A stretch of DNA of 64,000 nucleotides from Psococerastis gibbosa (GCA_963971405.1 OZ020490.1:15959464-16023463), one strand, 5' to 3'; positions 28,201-43,200 are shown, numbered from the stretch's first letter. The notes: generated by a model from the letters alone, not told the origin. A program made the numbers and translations.

Positions 28201-31200
28201 ATATACTGTATATATTACTATTGTATATTCTATACTTCACCAATCTGAAAACATTGTGCATACTTGATACAAACGACAGAGAGCCCTTTGACACCCTGAG
28301 GAGGGTACTAACAAGTTTGATATCGCAGAAGTTTATTTATTTATTAGACTCCAAAGGTTTTATTATAAACAGAATTGAACTTGGAGGCGCCTTTCTTATT
28401 GTAACATTTATTTTTCAGCTATTGCAACGACCTGTGTGAGTAGTGGCCTGGAGTTACAAACGGTTCTTACGGTACCTCTTCATTTTTCTCCGTCCGCCAT
28501 TGATACCGTACGGAGCATTGCTGAAAAAGCTGGGTTTTCCGTATTGCAAGTTATCGATGAACCTTCTGCCGCAGTAATTGCTACGGTGCCATCTACTGTT
28601 ATGTCCAGGTAAGCGTTGAGATCTTTCTTTTGGGTGGGCAATTTATTCACCTGCGGCTACAATTCATGTCTTTCTATCTACCAAGACTATTTTGGAACAG
28701 ACCCGTAGTGTAATACTTCCAACAGATAGAAGCGAAATAATAGGGGTCTTCTCAGTGTTTGTATTATCGAGTTATACCTAGTTAAGTGTGTTATATCAAG
28801 TTAAATTAACACACGTGAAACCCGATAACCAAGCTAACCAGCGTGCTAAACGCACATCTGAGTTGGTTAACTGTGTTGTTTAGGTTGCGATCGACAGTGG
28901 TTTGATTGCCGCCATAGAATAGAATAGAAAGTCTATATTGCACCGATTTTCAATATAATAGCGTAAATAATAAATGTTAAATTGTACAATGCAGTCAAGA
29001 ACAGAATCCAAAGAAAAGTTCAAAGTGCTTCCCTATTCAAAAAACTCTTGAATGTTGTACAATGTCCTTTGAATAAGGTAACACTTCAAACTCCTTCTGA
29101 ACTCTGCCAAGTTCTTGGCTGACTTTATTAAATTGGGCAGTTTGTTATATATGCGCACACCGATAAAAGACGGCTTACATTCGTAACGCCGGGTTTCGTG
29201 TTGCATGGCAACCAAGTTTGGCCTTGACCTCGTTCCATGATTGTGGACATGTTCTACCCTGGAAACTGCTTAAATGTTTGTGAATATACACAGCCACGTG
29301 CAAAATATACAGGCTAGGTACCGTTAGTATGCTCAGGTCAATGAAGTGCTGTCTACAACTCTCTCTTTGATTGATTCCCACAATGTACCTAATAGCTCTT
29401 TTTTGGAGTTTAAAAATTCTGAGCAGGTTGCCAGCACTAGAATTGCCCCAGAGCTCAATCCCATAGGTAATGTGGCTTTGAATTTGTGCATAATAAACTG
29501 AGATAGCTGTAGCAGCACCACATACTTTAACAATGTTCCTTAGTACAAACAAACCAGAGCATATTTTGGTTGATATGAAATCAATATGGTCGACCCACTT
29601 TAGATGAGAATCAATTTGCATGCCCAGGAACTTAACGCTCGATTCGTTATTTAGCATATTCTTCTCCACAAAAACACACGGTTCCGGCTGGTTGTTCGCT
29701 TGCCTCGTTTTGAATACCATTATAGAAGTCTTTGTGGAGTTAACCATCAGATTGTGTGTTGCTAGCTCCTGGGTAAGCATGTTGATCTTTAAAAACATGG
29801 AGAGCTCAAGGTCGCTAGGTGTAGGAGCAACAGTAAGACATGTTGTGTCGTCCGCATATACAAAGTTATCCTTTACAATGCTATTAATATAGACTAGGAA
29901 CAAAAATGGCCCCAATATAGAGCCCTGCGGGACACCAAATGTAACATCCATCAAATCTAGTTCAGGTAGATGCATAGAAGTATTATTGTCAGCCTCAATA
30001 TCAGGGAGTGATACAAACTGTTTTCTATTCGTCAGGTACGAATGCATTAAGTCGTAACCCTTCCCTCGAATCCCATAGTTTTCAAGCTTTTCATGAGCAA
30101 CCCTCGATCCACACAGTCAAAAGCAGCTGTAAGGTCGAGAAAGGTAGATGCAGCAGCATTTCCAGCTTCCATCTCCTCAATAACTTTTTCAACCATAGCA
30201 GTAACAGCATCTATAGTAGACCTACCCTTAAGGAATCCAAACTGATAAGATGATAGTATCTTGAGTTTTATGAAGAATTTAGACAATCTTTCAAGAATTA
30301 ACGTTTCATATACCTTGCTAATAAAGGAAAGATTTGAGATTGGTCTATAATTTATAGCCTGATCACGATCCCCTTTTTTATAGACCGGAGTGACTTTGGC
30401 AATTTTTAATTCACCAGGAAAGATACCTGCTCCATGGACAGATTCAAGAGGTGGACAAGAGGTTTGACAATGGAAGGTGCAACTTTTTTCAAAAGGTTGT
30501 TAGAAATGTAATCGTATCCCGAGGAGTTTTTGTTCTTAAGATTGCGAATGCAAGTAAAGACTTCTTCCTCAGTAACTGGATGCATGAATATGTTTTTGTT
30601 TATTACACACTCTGTAACAGAGCCCATGGAGTGACCACCTCGCAGACCCTCTATAGCAGATAATACATTATTAGGAACCGATAGAAAATATTTATTAAAT
30701 ATCGAACAAGCTCTGATTGAATCAACAACCTGGCCAGAGTCATCCCTGATTTCAGCCTCTCTCCTAATGTTTTTATATCTCCTAGTTTCATTGTTAACGA
30801 TTTGCCAAGCGCACTTGACCTTGTTGCCTGAGTTAGCTATATTTTTATCGTAACATTGCTTCTTATATGTATGGAGTCTACTCGTGTACTCCTGTTTTAG
30901 CAATCCTAGTCTATCAGTAGACTCAGCAGTTCCAAGTAACCTGCAACTGTCACTGAGTTGAATAATTTCAGCCTGAAGTTGACGAATATCATGATCAAGC
31001 ATTGAAGAATTTTTGTTTTTGTTTAAGGGTTTCGTACGTATCAATCGAAAACATAGTTGAAAAACACAAACAATGGTATTATGAAAAACACTATAGGCCT
31101 CCTGTGCATTTTGACATTGCAGTATCTCTGTCCAGTCCTTTTCTGTTAACATCCTTTGAAAATCGGTAATAGATTCTTCAGACATGTTATACCTATAGAT

Positions 31201-34200
31201 ATTTAATGGTTTCTGCTTTTTTAAAGAATACATTTGGAAGTAGGTAGCATCATGATCAGAGAGACCAGTTTTGGGAGTCCCTGTTCTATATAGGGATTCG
31301 TCTATGTTCGTAATGACACAGTCAATAGCCGAAGCTATTGTGTCAGTGATACGTGTAGCTACCGTGAGAGCACAATGAAGGTTATATATGGCCATGCATT
31401 CCAATAGTCTCCTCCTTTTATAGCTGTCCTTGAGAGAACAAATGTTAAGGTCCCCAATCACAATGATGCCCTCTTCCAAATTCGACAAGTGTTCAAGGAG
31501 TTCGGTTAGTAGATTAATTGACTGATCTACGTCAGCTTTTAGATCAGAGGGAGTTCTATAAACAGTAACAACAATAATTTTCTTGTAATTTATGGAGATA
31601 TAAGCAGCTGCCGCTTCAAGTATTTTCTCTTTACAATAAGAGCTGATGTCAATTGGTCTACAGTCGTAAAAAAGTACTTATCTAAGTCAAACAAGCCCAC
31701 ACCACCACCCCGATTGCCAACTCTGCAGTATGATGAAATCAATTGGTAGTTATTTACTCCATAGTGTTCGACTTCATACTCATATAGGGCAAGCTCAGTT
31801 AGACAAAACAGGTCAGGGTTAAAAAAAATTTGTTTATGTCTGTTGATTTGAAATACGCTTTTAAAATTTTGTAGTATTTAAATTTATTTGTATAATCTAT
31901 TATAACAAGCAATTACCGTAAATACTTAAAATTATAATAACCATTATGAACAAAAGATATAAACAAATGAGGCACTAAAATAGAGTTCTGCCACTTTCTT
32001 TAAAACCGTGCCACGAACGTCCTGACTACTACCACGTTGTTTACTCTGTTGATAACTCGATAACACCAACACTGTGTCTTCCTGTCTGTCTTCCCTAAAT
32101 TAGAAAATAATTTCACGGCAGTAGGGAAATATTAATATTTCATATTAGATACACGCTGAAATAAAAAATTTCATGCCAAGTAGTGACTAAATTGCAACAG
32201 CCTCCAGTAGAAACGTAATACGTTAGAAAATATCTTCAAAAAAGTAGGGAAATTCGAATTAAATAATGACCCAAAAATAAATGTTCTTTAATATTATTTT
32301 CAGCACATGCGTTATTCTCCGAATTGGGGGCGTATCCATGGATGTGACTGTGTTGAGTATAAAACATGGCATGTACTTCGTTCTCTCAAGTATACATAAA
32401 TTCGGAGTCGGTGGCCGGTAAGTTACTTATCTTACTGCACAAGAAGAATCGATCGTAGAGCCGTCAACAATGTCAATTATATGAGCAGAAATGCTTATAA
32501 AAATTATTATTGAAATAATAATGACACGTATTCTTCTCCTTTTAATGTCTCTTCTATCGAAGATTTGCGACCATCATGACAATTTGGACCTTGGTGAATG
32601 CTGCTCTAAAAAGGGAAGTCGTGCTCTTGCCAAACCACTGCCTCAGGTTTTTCAACCAGAATGTTCTTCTGCTGGGATCCCTCTGCCCTTCTATCTTCCC
32701 TGGGATTATTACATGTAGAGGGCGATACTCGTTCCTCATCATATAGCCAAAATATGTTAGTTTCCGAAAAACTTTCGAAAATTATTATGATTGTAAGTTT
32801 TTTGGCCTTTGGGAAACTGGTATGCGTTCTCGATGTCAATCCACACCAGACACAGGTGACAATGGTGGGATTTACCATTTACACATAGTAACAGGCGTAA
32901 GCATGACAGTCATCTATTAAATTCGGGTACGACCCCCTGAGCCTAAACCACCCTCCGTTCAAAATGTTATATATATATCTATGTACAAATATGTATATAT
33001 ATATACCTATATATATATATATGTATATGTATATCGATTTTAGGAAACACTCGTAACTTCCGTAAATATTATCTCATTTTGATGAAACTTGGCGCAAAAA
33101 TTGGTCCCACAAATGTCTTGATCGAGTTCTTTAACCAGCTAGATCCACTATTTAGTTACAAGATGGCGGCCGATTGAAAACTTAAATAATTCATATCTCA
33201 GTTAATATTGGTCAATGGTCGCAGAGGAATGAATTAAAATTTGACTGTAAGCCCGTATTATTATCTACGATAATGGTTATCAACACGTTTTACGACAAAT
33301 CAACGATTTCAAGATGACGTCCAATCAAAGTAAAAATAATTGAATAAGTATAAGTTCATAGTCGTCATTGTTTGGAACACCAGAGCGTTTTGTGTGTTGA
33401 TGTTGTGGTCGGGAAAATAATGAAGTATTTTTTATTACATAGTTAGGTAGGTAGAGTAGAGAAAAAGCAGGGTCTGCGGAATCTCCCTAATCCTGATCGG
33501 CCAGAGCCGAAAGGGATTTTTAAATTATAGCGTCCATAATTTAATTTTAATTGCAGGAACATCACCGAAAAACTGAGCGAATTCCTGTCCGGGGAATTTC
33601 GGCGGCAATACAAAGGCCAGGAGATTGCTGATCGCGGGAAGTTCAAATTGGATACCGCTGCTGAGTCAGCCAAGATAATCCTATCTATTCAGAATATGGC
33701 GCAGTGTAGTGCTGAAAGTATTGGTGGGGGGCTCGATCTCAACTGCTCTGTTTCAAGGCCCCGGTTAGATAGTATGCTCACAGTTGTGCTCACTGAAGTT
33801 TCGGGGGCTTTAGAGACTGCTCTACGGGAAGCCAATGTACAGGCTGGCCAAGTAGATAAGGTACGTACGTACGTTTCAAGGCTCTTTTGAATACAGCCGT
33901 CTTATGGTAGGTGCTGACTTGTGAAGAACTAGTGATAAACATGGTGTCGCGGAATCTGTTAGTCTTTTACAGTAATGCTGGACTGTTTGAGATTGTCGTT
34001 TCAAGTATGTGTAAAACAAGCCAGTGGATGCCTAAATTAACCAATCGCTAGTATAAAACTGAACTAGATCAGATATGTAACTGCAAAGGCTTTCACGGCC
34101 GGAGTCGAATGAAGAACCAGTACTTACTTTACTTTTTCGTGTCCGAGGTTGAGACTCATTGAAGTTTATGGGCCCAGTGTTCTGCCACCTTGACGGCATT

Positions 34201-37200
34201 TTCTGTGCACTCCCCCAAAGGTCATCTATGGTGCAAGTAGTAGGGCAGAGGGTGCATTGAAGCAGATGGTTGTCATCTTGAGACGCACCACATTCGCACT
34301 TGGTGTCGTCCGAGCCTAGTTGGCCCCATCTAGCTCGGTTCTTTCTAGTGGGGGCGACGCCAGTCCGCAGTTGGTTGAGGGTTGACCACGTATTCCAGGC
34401 CAGCTGGATTCCCGACGTCGTTGGTGGTCTGACTGGGAACCAAGGTGGGGGATCGATGGATGTTGAATGTAGGAACCCCTTCCTGGACTTTAGTCTTGCG
34501 GTGGTGGCTCATCATGCCCGTGCATGACGTGTCTGGGGTCAAAAGTCTGTTTGAAGCGTTCAATATATTCAGCTGATGATCGGCGTATGTGGGGTGCTTC
34601 TATGCCGGCAGCGCGCTGCAGTTTATCGAGTGGTGTGGGTTTCATACACCCTGTGATTACGCGGCAGGTCTCGTTCAGTGCCGTATCTACCTTCTTCGCG
34701 TGGGCTGATCTGTTCCAGACAGGACAAGCGTATTCGGCCGTTGAGTAACATAAGGCTTTGGCGGTTGTAATCAGAACGCTTGGCTTTGCGCCCCACTTGC
34801 TGCCTCGTAGCTTCCTGAGAAGGTTGTTTCGTGTCTTGACTTTCATCGTGGTGTTCTGACAATGAGTTCTGTAGGTTAGTGTCCTGTCCAGCGTGACTCC
34901 AAGGTATTTGGGAGCGTCGGAGTGGGTAAGTTGAACATTGTTCCACTTAACCTCGAGTTTCCTGTGCGCTTCACGAGTCTTCAGGTGGTAGGCGCAAACT
35001 ACTGTCTTCGCCGGGTTTGGTTTTAGTGAGTTTGCTTGGTAGTACACTGACAGACTTCTTAACGCGTCTTCTAATTTCTTCTCAACTCCTTGGAAAGTAC
35101 AATCTTGTACGGCAAGGGCGAGGTCGTCTGCGTAGAGGAAATGGTGGGCGTACTGGAGGATAGGTTGATCGTTACTGTAAATGTTAAATAGGAGGGGTGA
35201 TAGGACACTTCCTTGTGGAAGGCCGTTCCGCTGGTTGCGCCATCGGCTTTTCTTCCCTTCAAAATTAACGTAAAAGCGCCTATTTTTTAAAAGTGATTGG
35301 ATTACTTTTGCCAGTTGGTCGTCCTTAGTGATATCTTCTATCTTTCTCATTAGCTTTTTGTGATTCACTGTGTCGTATGCTGCTGTTAGGTCTATATATG
35401 CAACCCCGGTTATGAGTTTTGCTTGGAAGCCACTCTCAATGAGTTCTGTCAATTGAAGGACCTGGCCCGTACAGTTCTTCCCGGCTCGAAAGCCCGCTTG
35501 CATGGGAATAAGCTTCTCCTCAATAATGGGTTGGATCCGATCCAGTATCATCCTTTCGTAGAGTTTGTATAGATGGCTGAGCAATGATATAGGGCGGTAG
35601 CTACTAGGTTCTTCGGCCGGCTTGCCTGGTTTGAGGAGGGCAATGACTTTAGATTTTCGCCAGAGTTTGGGAATCTGGTAGGACTTTTTGCAGTAATTAA
35701 AAAGTTGCAAAATCCATTTCTTCGTTTCATCTCCGAAATGTTTTATTTGTTCGGTACATATGTCGTCTTCTCCCGCCGCCTTCCCATTTTTCATGCAGTT
35801 TATCCCTTTGTTAAGCTCCGTAATATTAAACGGTAGCCGCAGCATGCTGTTATTTGGAGCTGGCGCATCCGCTCGCCGGTTGTTGTACCCTGCCCTCTGT
35901 TGCCGATTGGCAGTGGCGGCTTTCCCGTTCAGGAGGAGTTGGTGGGCGATCTGATTGGGGGTAACTTGACTAGATTGTATCACAGTCTTTTTATCACAGT
36001 TGAGTGTCTTTAATAAATTCCATGCTATTTTGCTACTATGCGTCATATCCATCTTTTCAAGGGTATCAATCCATTTTCTTTGCCTTTCTTCGCTTAAGGT
36101 CCTCATTAAGGCATCTACACATGCAATCGTTTCTACGCCAAAAGGGTCCTCCTCAAATAGTCGTTTGTATCTTGTCAATAGAGACTGGCTGTCTTCTTTG
36201 AGGCCCGGTATGTAGTTCTTTCTGCACCCTCTAGGTATGTGTTTCCTTGAGATTTTTCTCAGCGTTTCTACGAAAAGTTCATAGTTCTGTGGGACAGCTT
36301 CTATTTGCACTATTGCACGGTCGAGGTCTTCGGAATATTGCTTCCAATTGGCCTTTTTGAAATTAAAGCGACGCCTGAAAGGTATTTCCACGGTTTTGAT
36401 AGCTGCATACGCGCTTATGCCGATGGGACGGTGTTGTGATTTTGGTATGTGGTCGTACACCTCTTTCAGACAGTATCCACTGATTTCCGAGCTCACAAAA
36501 CAGATGTCCGGGTTGTATCCCCTTCGCCATATCTTACTGTAAAAAGATTTTGGGAGCTTCGGGTCGTGTATTAGACTGAGATGGTGGTCTTCAGCCCACT
36601 CCTCAACAAGGTGGCCATTCGTGTCCGTGTCCGCGTATCCCCACGTCTCGCTGTGACTGTTGAAGTCCCCAGGCACGATTTGTATGCCCTGCGCTGCAAA
36701 ATTGGCGGGTGGTAGGAAAACGAACGGTTTGCCCGGCGGCTTGTACACTGATGTCACCGTACAGTTTGAGAGTTCAATGGTAAGCACTTCAATTTCGTTT
36801 GAATGGGTATAAGCACTTGATTTAATGACTAGGTCGTTTCTTGTGAAAATTGCACTGCCGTATTTGAGGCACTTCCACTATGCGTTTCATACCACTTACA
36901 TTTGGTCTATTCCTCGTCAGGTCTCTATGTGTTTCTTGAACACATAAAATGTCACAATTGGTTCTTTTACACAGAAGTGCTAAAAGCTCTTCTTTGTCGT
37001 CAGAAATTCCTTCAATATTAATTGATATTGTCGTCAGGAATGGCTCTGAGAAGTGCCGATTGGGTGGGTTTGATCCCATTTGCACAGAAAGTCTTTGGTC
37101 TCGTCTCGGTGATGAAAGGATTAGCCGCTAAGTTTTAGTCACTTAGCGTTGCCCAGGGTACGCCCGATCGATTTATGTCCACGTGTATAAAAATGCGATC

Positions 37201-40200
37201 TTCGGGGAGGCTCCTTTCCTGTACCCTGAACCAGTAGAATCCGGGCTCAGTCACTCGCTACGGAGCCACCGAGGTACAACCTTAGAAGTCTACGTAGCGC
37301 CACTGAAGATATCGACCGCAGATGTTGACGAAACGTTTGGAAGTTCACTTTCATTTCGACCACGGCCCATCAGCCCGGATTCTAATGGTTCTTCATTAGA
37401 TCAGATATACCTACTTTTATTGGTATTAAGCCATTTTGGCACAATGGAGTTGCTCGCAATCAACCTATTATCGCTCGCAAGCCAAGTTCCCTTAGAACAA
37501 ATTTAACTTCACCCGAAACAACAGCAAACAGCAATTTACCTGTAAAATAGTAAGACAATTATAACGTACCCATGTATATTATAAATAATACCCGTCTTTT
37601 ATTTTATATTAGTAAAAAGTAAAACGTACTTTTTGAGTTCTGTACTACACTTAGTTTTTATATTATTTTATAGCTGATTTTATGCGGAGGGACTTCGAAG
37701 ATACCTCGCATTCAAGACTACGTGAAAGGGCTGTTACCTAAGGCGGAAGTATTAGGCACGTCTAGTCCGGAAGAAGTAATTGCCATGGGGGCTGCCACGC
37801 AGGCGCGGTTTGCTTCCAGAGCCAATGTTCAGCTGCCGACCTCGACCGCTCTGGAGGTACCGGTCACATCAGCTGCTATTACTGTCGAAGTAAGTAGCAT
37901 AAAAAATCAGAAACAAGTGACAGGCGTTATGTATGCCAAATTTTTTATACTAAGACGAATTACACAAGAAATATTCATTATAGAGCCATAGAACTATCAT
38001 AGTTATTTTAAGAATTATTTCTCTACCTTTTGATACATGATATGGGGCCGTCACTAACACAATAGTTTTCAAATTCCTTCCATATCCGGACGACTTGCCA
38101 ATAGTGGCGCAAGGTGGGGTGGGGCTGCGAAGCGGTCCCAAGCCCCACTTGTCATGTAGAAAAATGTAGATAAATATTTCTAATGCCTATGATATTTTTT
38201 TTAGGTCAGAAAAGAATTTTCCTTGTGAATTTCCATTCTGATTTGCACTTAAAGAAATGATTCTTTGGAAAACAATAGGTATTCCCATAATGTACCTTCT
38301 GTCGTTTGTTTTCAAGACAGTTGGCCCGGTAACAGTTTCAGTATGGAAAATGGGTGCATCGCTGCATCAGTCATTGCCAAGCGATCCACTCATTTAGTTC
38401 TATTAGGCGGGGTTTCCTCCGACCTCTCATTGCAGAATGCACATACGTTGACGTGGTAGCAGATATAATTAATAAAGGCGGGGGTTCCACCGACCTCTTC
38501 ATTGCAGAATGCAAATGACATTGACGGAAATTTTTGTTTTATTCTATGCCATAGTTAAAATTGATCAATGATCATGGAGTAAAATCACAAACAAACAAAC
38601 TAAAATTAAGAAATGGCGTCATTGGATATGTTAAGTACAAACATTTTAATAGATTTCTATAAAAAGCAAAATTCAAATTTCCGTCAATGTCATTTGCATT
38701 CTGCAATGGGAGGTCGGTGGAAACCCCGCCTAAGGTTGAATGTCTGCTACCGCGTGAACGTATGTGCATTCTGCAATGAGAGGTCGGTGGAAACCCCGCC
38801 TTACAATAGCTGAATATTCTTTTTTTTATAGGTAAGCGACTCAAGTAATGCAGATATTTTAAATAAAGTCATTGCGGAAGGCACGCCCTTGCCATTGGCA
38901 GATGACCTTTCTATACCAGAAAATGCCGCGTCGGCGAAGGTTACTATCAGCTCGTCCACTGAAGGCCCTTCAGAGTTCCCGATTAGTGCGCTTTCCTCGC
39001 TTAAGTTGGATATTGACAGGTAAGCCGACTATTTGTTGTCCCTTCGATTGGGACCTTCTTTTCAACGAGAGCATGCCTTGATTAGCCTGGTTATGATGGT
39101 CAGTGTCAAGTATTTGTGAAGAGTTAAGGGCGGTTCCCATCATCGCTTGAAAAGCTCACTTAATACTGCACGGCACCGCCATGCATTTATTGATTACTTA
39201 CGGTTACTTTTCAAGCTAAGATGGGATGGGGTAGTGATGTGTAACTCCACGCATTTTGTGGACTTAGGTCCGGATGTACATCCACAAGTAATGGATGGAA
39301 TCCAATGCACTGAATCCAACGGTCTGCATCCACTGCCTCACGTGTTGTATGTCAAACTCAAACCTAATGCAATAATGCACACTAAACATCAATAATAATA
39401 TAATTTGTCCCATCAAAATGTACACTTATAAATACACCCGGTGTCCATTTTACGATACAATGAACAGTAGAGGTACACACGTGATAGAATCGCACACCTA
39501 TTGGAGCTGCATCCGATGCGACAGGTCCGCCAGCTCGGCTAGTCAAAGCCCAGTGTACATGCAGTGCGTTGAGATAGTGCAATTCGCTAGCTCTGAGCTG
39601 GATGCAATGGAAGTGGAACAGGAGTCGGAACAGGCCTGACTAGTGGAGTTGGATCCGCTGTCGAGACACCGGATTCAGTCCGTAGGAATTAATTCTACTT
39701 GGAGCTACACATCACTAGGATGGGGCCTAAGTTAGGGTGGATTCTAGACTGTTCAGTAAAGTATTCGTTAGATCTCTCTGTACGGGTCACTAAACTTTTC
39801 GGCTTCTTGTAAGATCTGTCATTTCAACTTCCTTAAAACACTTACCGGAGACTCTAACCTTCAGCATATTCGGTGCACTTATTTCACAAATTAAAAAATA
39901 AAGACTAAAAATGCAATGAAACCCATTTAGTAAAGTTTTGAGCAAGGGACATGTCATTCAGTCAAAATCATGAAAAAAATAATATCACATCCTATAATAC
40001 AGAACGACCTTGAAATAGGTAATGAGGCACGCTGGAAGCTTACAGGCAAGTTTGTCGTAGAGTTCTATAAAAGAGAGATATGACATTCACTTCTCGCCAA
40101 TATTATATTTATAATTTCCACCATACCATACGTCTCCCACAACTGGTTATTGAAAAGGTGATCCCAAGATTAAAAAAATATTTTTAATGTGCCATCTCTC

Positions 40201-43200
40201 CTATAGTACTCTAGTTTGTCGAATCAGACTTTTGGCATTGTGAAGAATAACAACTAATGCATTCAGAAAATAAATGTAGTGTTCTTCTTCTTGAAATGTC
40301 TATTCTATCGAAGATTGACGATCGTCATGACAATTGTAGTCATGATGATCATACTAGGAAATTTTAATGCAATGGTTTTCCGTTGCCATCTGCATTCTCA
40401 TGCCGTCGACTCTTCATTGAGTTCCTCCGCCTTCGGGGCCAGTTTCCCAGCCCCAGGACAAAAGAGTGCCCTGCACAGAAAAGACTGCTTTTCGCTTGTT
40501 TCGGCTCAAACTCGGTCCCCTATCTGTTCAGTCGCTATTACGCGAATTCTTCACCACGCGGACGTACAGATTAGGATTTTCGCCTCTGAGACCATGAGGC
40601 ATCACACAGCTCAGCTACTTTGAAAAATATAACGTTATAGGGGCTATTTTAGAATCTGCCCTAGGGCGCTTATTCCACCAACGTCAATAGTGATAGTAAT
40701 TGCAGTATTGACAGAAATTTGAATTTTACTCTATGCCATAGTTAAAATTGATCAATGATCATAGAGTAAAATCACGCGTTGCAAACAATAACAAACTAAA
40801 ATGGCGTCATAGGATATGTTAAGTACAAACATTTTATATTTTATTGTGGAGCTGAAGAGGGCATGTCAAAATCGCGAAGATTGGAGACATCGCTGCAATA
40901 TGTTGCTGCCAACCAGCCATCATCCGGCTGTAACTTGAAGAAGAAGATTGTTTATAAAATAATTTTCATCCATTAAACAGATCGGTGAAGGTCGATCTTA
41001 CTTCGGATCTCCTACTTTTATTAGGTTTTATTAAAAATTAAAAAAGTGTACGAAGAAAACAAATACAAACAAAATTTCAAAAAACAAATTCCAAAAATTT
41101 GGCGCATACGTGTCATTAGAAGAAAAGTGATCAATAGTTGAAAAACCCAGTGGAATGGCGTGTATCAATGAAAATTCTAATTTCCGTCAATACTACATAC
41201 ATTTACTATCACTATTGACGTTGGTGGAATATGCGCCTAAGTCGAGGATTGCGATTGTTGATGCATAGAATGGAGATGGTGGTGTTACTCATTAAAAAAA
41301 AAATATGAATATAATTTAGTTCCGATGTTGAATGTTTATTATAGTGCGCTAAAAAAATTATTCAAAAAGTGGTGAAGATTAACGGAAAATCCTGAGATGC
41401 CTAAAAGGTAAATTTCACAGAGCATGTACTTTTTTGGAAACTTACATTTTATTTCTTATTTTTGAAATTTGTAGATATATTTCAGTCGTTAACTGGGCAA
41501 AAATGCACTTAACACGATAGATATTTAAAAAGCTATCAATAAAATCCGAAATATGATACAGCATCGGCCCATTGCACGTTATGTGCATGCACGCAGCTAG
41601 TATGATACGTTTTATTATTTTCAACACGTCCCTTACGTAAAAAACACTGCCTTATGTTGATGAGTCCGAAACAGTTAACTAGTGATTTCACCTTTAGTGT
41701 ATGTTTACCGTACAGCAAAGTGCTTTGTTGTACTTACGAATCCCTTACGGCTTAGGCTAATTCAGACTTGTATTTTTCCATACCTAAAATTCGCCATGAA
41801 GCAAGAGAATGAAGCGTCTATAAATATTCAAAGGCTTTATATTTATGTTTTCTCTTCGGGCTGTTAATCGTTTCGGGATTTAGTACGAAAATTCGGAGGC
41901 CGATTAGAAGCTAGTTGTAACAATTGCTATTTTGATGAACCAGTAGAATCCGGAATGATAGGCCGTGGTTGTAGCTCAGCAGCAACTTTTGCTGCTGAGC
42001 CTCTGAGATACAACATTCGACTGCAGATGTTGACGAAACGTTTGGCAGTACGCTTTCAGAGCGACCACGGCCTATCATCCCGGATTCTATTGCTTCATCA
42101 CGTAACCCCGGCTGTGAAAGCATTTGTAATTAAATTGCTATTTTACCACCCAACACATGTAAGAAGCTGCTTGGAAGTTGCCAGTTTATGAACTCCTAAG
42201 ATTCTGTAGATTCTGTCACTCTTTGTGTAGCTCCGATCATCTGTCTGGCATCTAAATACAACAACGGCCATACCAAGTTGAATCCACCAGAACAGAGCCT
42301 GTTCCAAACTGCGGCAAACTTGGTAGTGTGCGCAGCGTTGGCAGGGGAACATGGTGGGACATGATAACACGCTGAGACTATACCGATCAATGGAAGTGCG
42401 TGTTAAGTCCTGGTCACCTCCGAATTAATAGTGTGACTTAACTTTATTCCCCTAGTGGCTTGGAATCCACTATAATCAGGAGATCCACCCTGTCAGTCAA
42501 CTCCCCTTCTCCCCAAGGTGAAGGAGTCTGCCCTTAGGGTGCCTCAAGTTAATAAACAGCCTCACTCCCCCCGCCAGGCTGACAGGGTTACTTAAAGCAG
42601 AAATGCTCAGAGCAGGCGTTGGAAAACAAAACAAAAAATAAATCCTAGGGGCAAAGTGAACTTGTCCCGTGTCATGGGACAGGGTAAAACGTCTACTCAA
42701 TAATTTGAAATCAAAAGTGTCATTTAATTAATTTTTTTCTCGTTATTTTTTGGTGACTGCCTTTGGAAAGCTGTGATTTAAGAGGAAGCTGGCCTGACAG
42801 TTGTGTAAAATAACAAGGACAATATTCTGCTAATTTTTACATGTTCATGTATAAATGTTGATAATTATTGTTATTTTTAGGTTGATGTGCCACCTCCCAC
42901 GCTACGGCTGAGGGGGACACAGCTTTTTAATTTTTGTTGCACCTACTTTTTGATAAATACATAGATTTCTCATCTATCAATCTGGCCGTAGTTATTGGGC
43001 AGCCCTGGATAACCCCAAAGTCCGCTAGTGTTTTTAATAATTAAGTTATAAAGATTTGGTTTATCCAAGTTTTAGAGGGCTACATCATAGGGCTCGTACA
43101 TATATAAGGAATATTATAGCTTTGTTGCAAAACTGTTGTCAAACTGATGACGTTTGGCTTCACCAATTGGCACTTTTTAGGCTTTTCCCCTCCTCTCGTC

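Noticed and set aside
32491..32718. Plus-strand frame near HSPA14 exon 5
   Set aside because: Antisense to a retrotransposon tail with FWLKNLRQWF on the minus strand.
42881..42940. Alternative last exon of HSPA14 after 'tttttag' at 42880
   Set aside because: In the required frame it gives 9-10 unrelated residues and a stop. The exon at 43521 gives a peptide with Hsp70-like spacing and is followed by a polyadenylation signal.
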